From Hordeum vulgare subsp. vulgare (lineage: Eukaryota; Streptophyta; Magnoliopsida; Poales; Poaceae), in assembly GCF_904849725.1 (NCBI RefSeq), contig NC_058518.1, positions 395,237,581-395,301,580 on the forward strand: 64,000 nucleotides of DNA, written 5' to 3'. The notes under the pieces were generated by a model that made no database searches, had not been told where the DNA came from, and saw only the letters and a list, made by a program, of their open reading frames with translations. The translations under genes and the position numbers were made by a program. Below, piece by piece: positions 63,763-64,000 of this stretch (position 1 is its first letter; each line of letters opens with the position of its first letter).

Positions 63763-64000
63763 TTTTAGGGCATATTTCTCCCTAAGTGGTTTTGGTGATT
63801 GATGACAATGCTTGTGCGGACTAATCGTGTGCATTGAGCATTTCAGATAATTCATGACTAGGCACAAGACGATTCGGTGCCCCTCGGAGTCTTTCAAAGA
63901 CGATTGCTTTCTACGTTTCTCTTTGGTGGGTTTGAGTCGTAGGAAAGCCGTACTATTAAGAGGGGTCCGCTTAGGAAAGGTTTGGGTGGAATCAATACAT
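63763..64000 (+). mobile_element. Start of a + strand LTR of the same family, runs off the window
   Basis: TTTTAGGGCATATTTCTCCC, then TTTTGGTGATTGATGACAAT, GCGGACTAATCGTGTG, and AAGCCGTACTATTAAGAGGG match the reverse complement of 60660-60914 in order. It faces the 3' LTR at 59507-60914. No polypurine tract precedes it, so it is a 5' or solo LTR. Confidence 0.65.

Noticed and set aside
1..64000. CRISPR arrays, bacterial operons, phage or plasmid features
   Set aside because: None seen. Repeats are eukaryotic transposon types, and the genes have spliceosomal introns.

Overview
The window is nuclear DNA from a grass of the wheat/barley tribe (Triticeae). The main clues are BARE1/WIS/Angela-type copia LTRs (starting TGTTGGAAATATGCCC or TGTTGGAATTATGCCC), Fatima/Sabrina-type gypsy LTRs (starting TGATACGTC), Stowaway MITEs, an Au-SINE-like 3' end, and intron-rich genes standing as small islands in nested transposons. 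Family names for repeats come from recognition of termini, not from a database search.

Only two ordinary host genes are seen, both on the + strand. The first is a PMT6-type putative Golgi methyltransferase (31573-35902, 7 exons, 600 aa). The second is RPAC1, the AC40 subunit shared by RNA polymerases I and III (48139-52679, 9 exons, 355 aa). For both, every junction has GT/AG ends and the frame stays open across all exons.

Layout. 1-3742: 3' part of a gypsy-type element with its LTR. 3795-11688: copia pol remnant with its 3' LTR, split by a second-family solo LTR (TSD ACCGG) that is itself split by a BARE-type solo LTR (TSD GTTTG). 11689-19538: unclassified repeat with tandem arrays, a reversed copia LTR plus gag remnant, then another LTR split by a gypsy solo LTR (TSD CCCCT). 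19924-27118: complete but non-autonomous gypsy-type element on the minus strand with TSD AACAT. 27124-30250: repeat remnants, a MULE transposase fragment, a GRF-zinc-finger-like fragment, and plastid DNA carrying the 5' exon of trnI-GAU. 31573-35902: the methyltransferase gene, with a 25S rDNA fragment in intron 4 and a Stowaway and a SINE in intron 6. 36388-37899: a Stowaway and a LINE 3' end. 38012-44944: a minus-strand LTR split by a MITE and by a complete 5.1 kb Mutator-like element (TSD TTGAAGAAT) that holds a damaged transposase and a separate intact 142-codon ORF. 45220-46290: Harbinger ORF1-like remnant. 48139-52679: RPAC1. 53787-54245: foldback element. 54576-56592: Harbinger element holding only a transposase. 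56973-64000: a gypsy LTR hit by a second Harbinger element, which was hit in turn by a copia solo LTR and by a minus-strand LTR retrotransposon with a degenerate gag-like gene.

Four solo LTRs and four larger insertions can be delimited to the base by target-site duplications, so the insertion order can be read directly. The most unusual items are the accessory ORF in the Mutator-like element, the plastid insertion, and the rDNA fragment inside a spliced intron.
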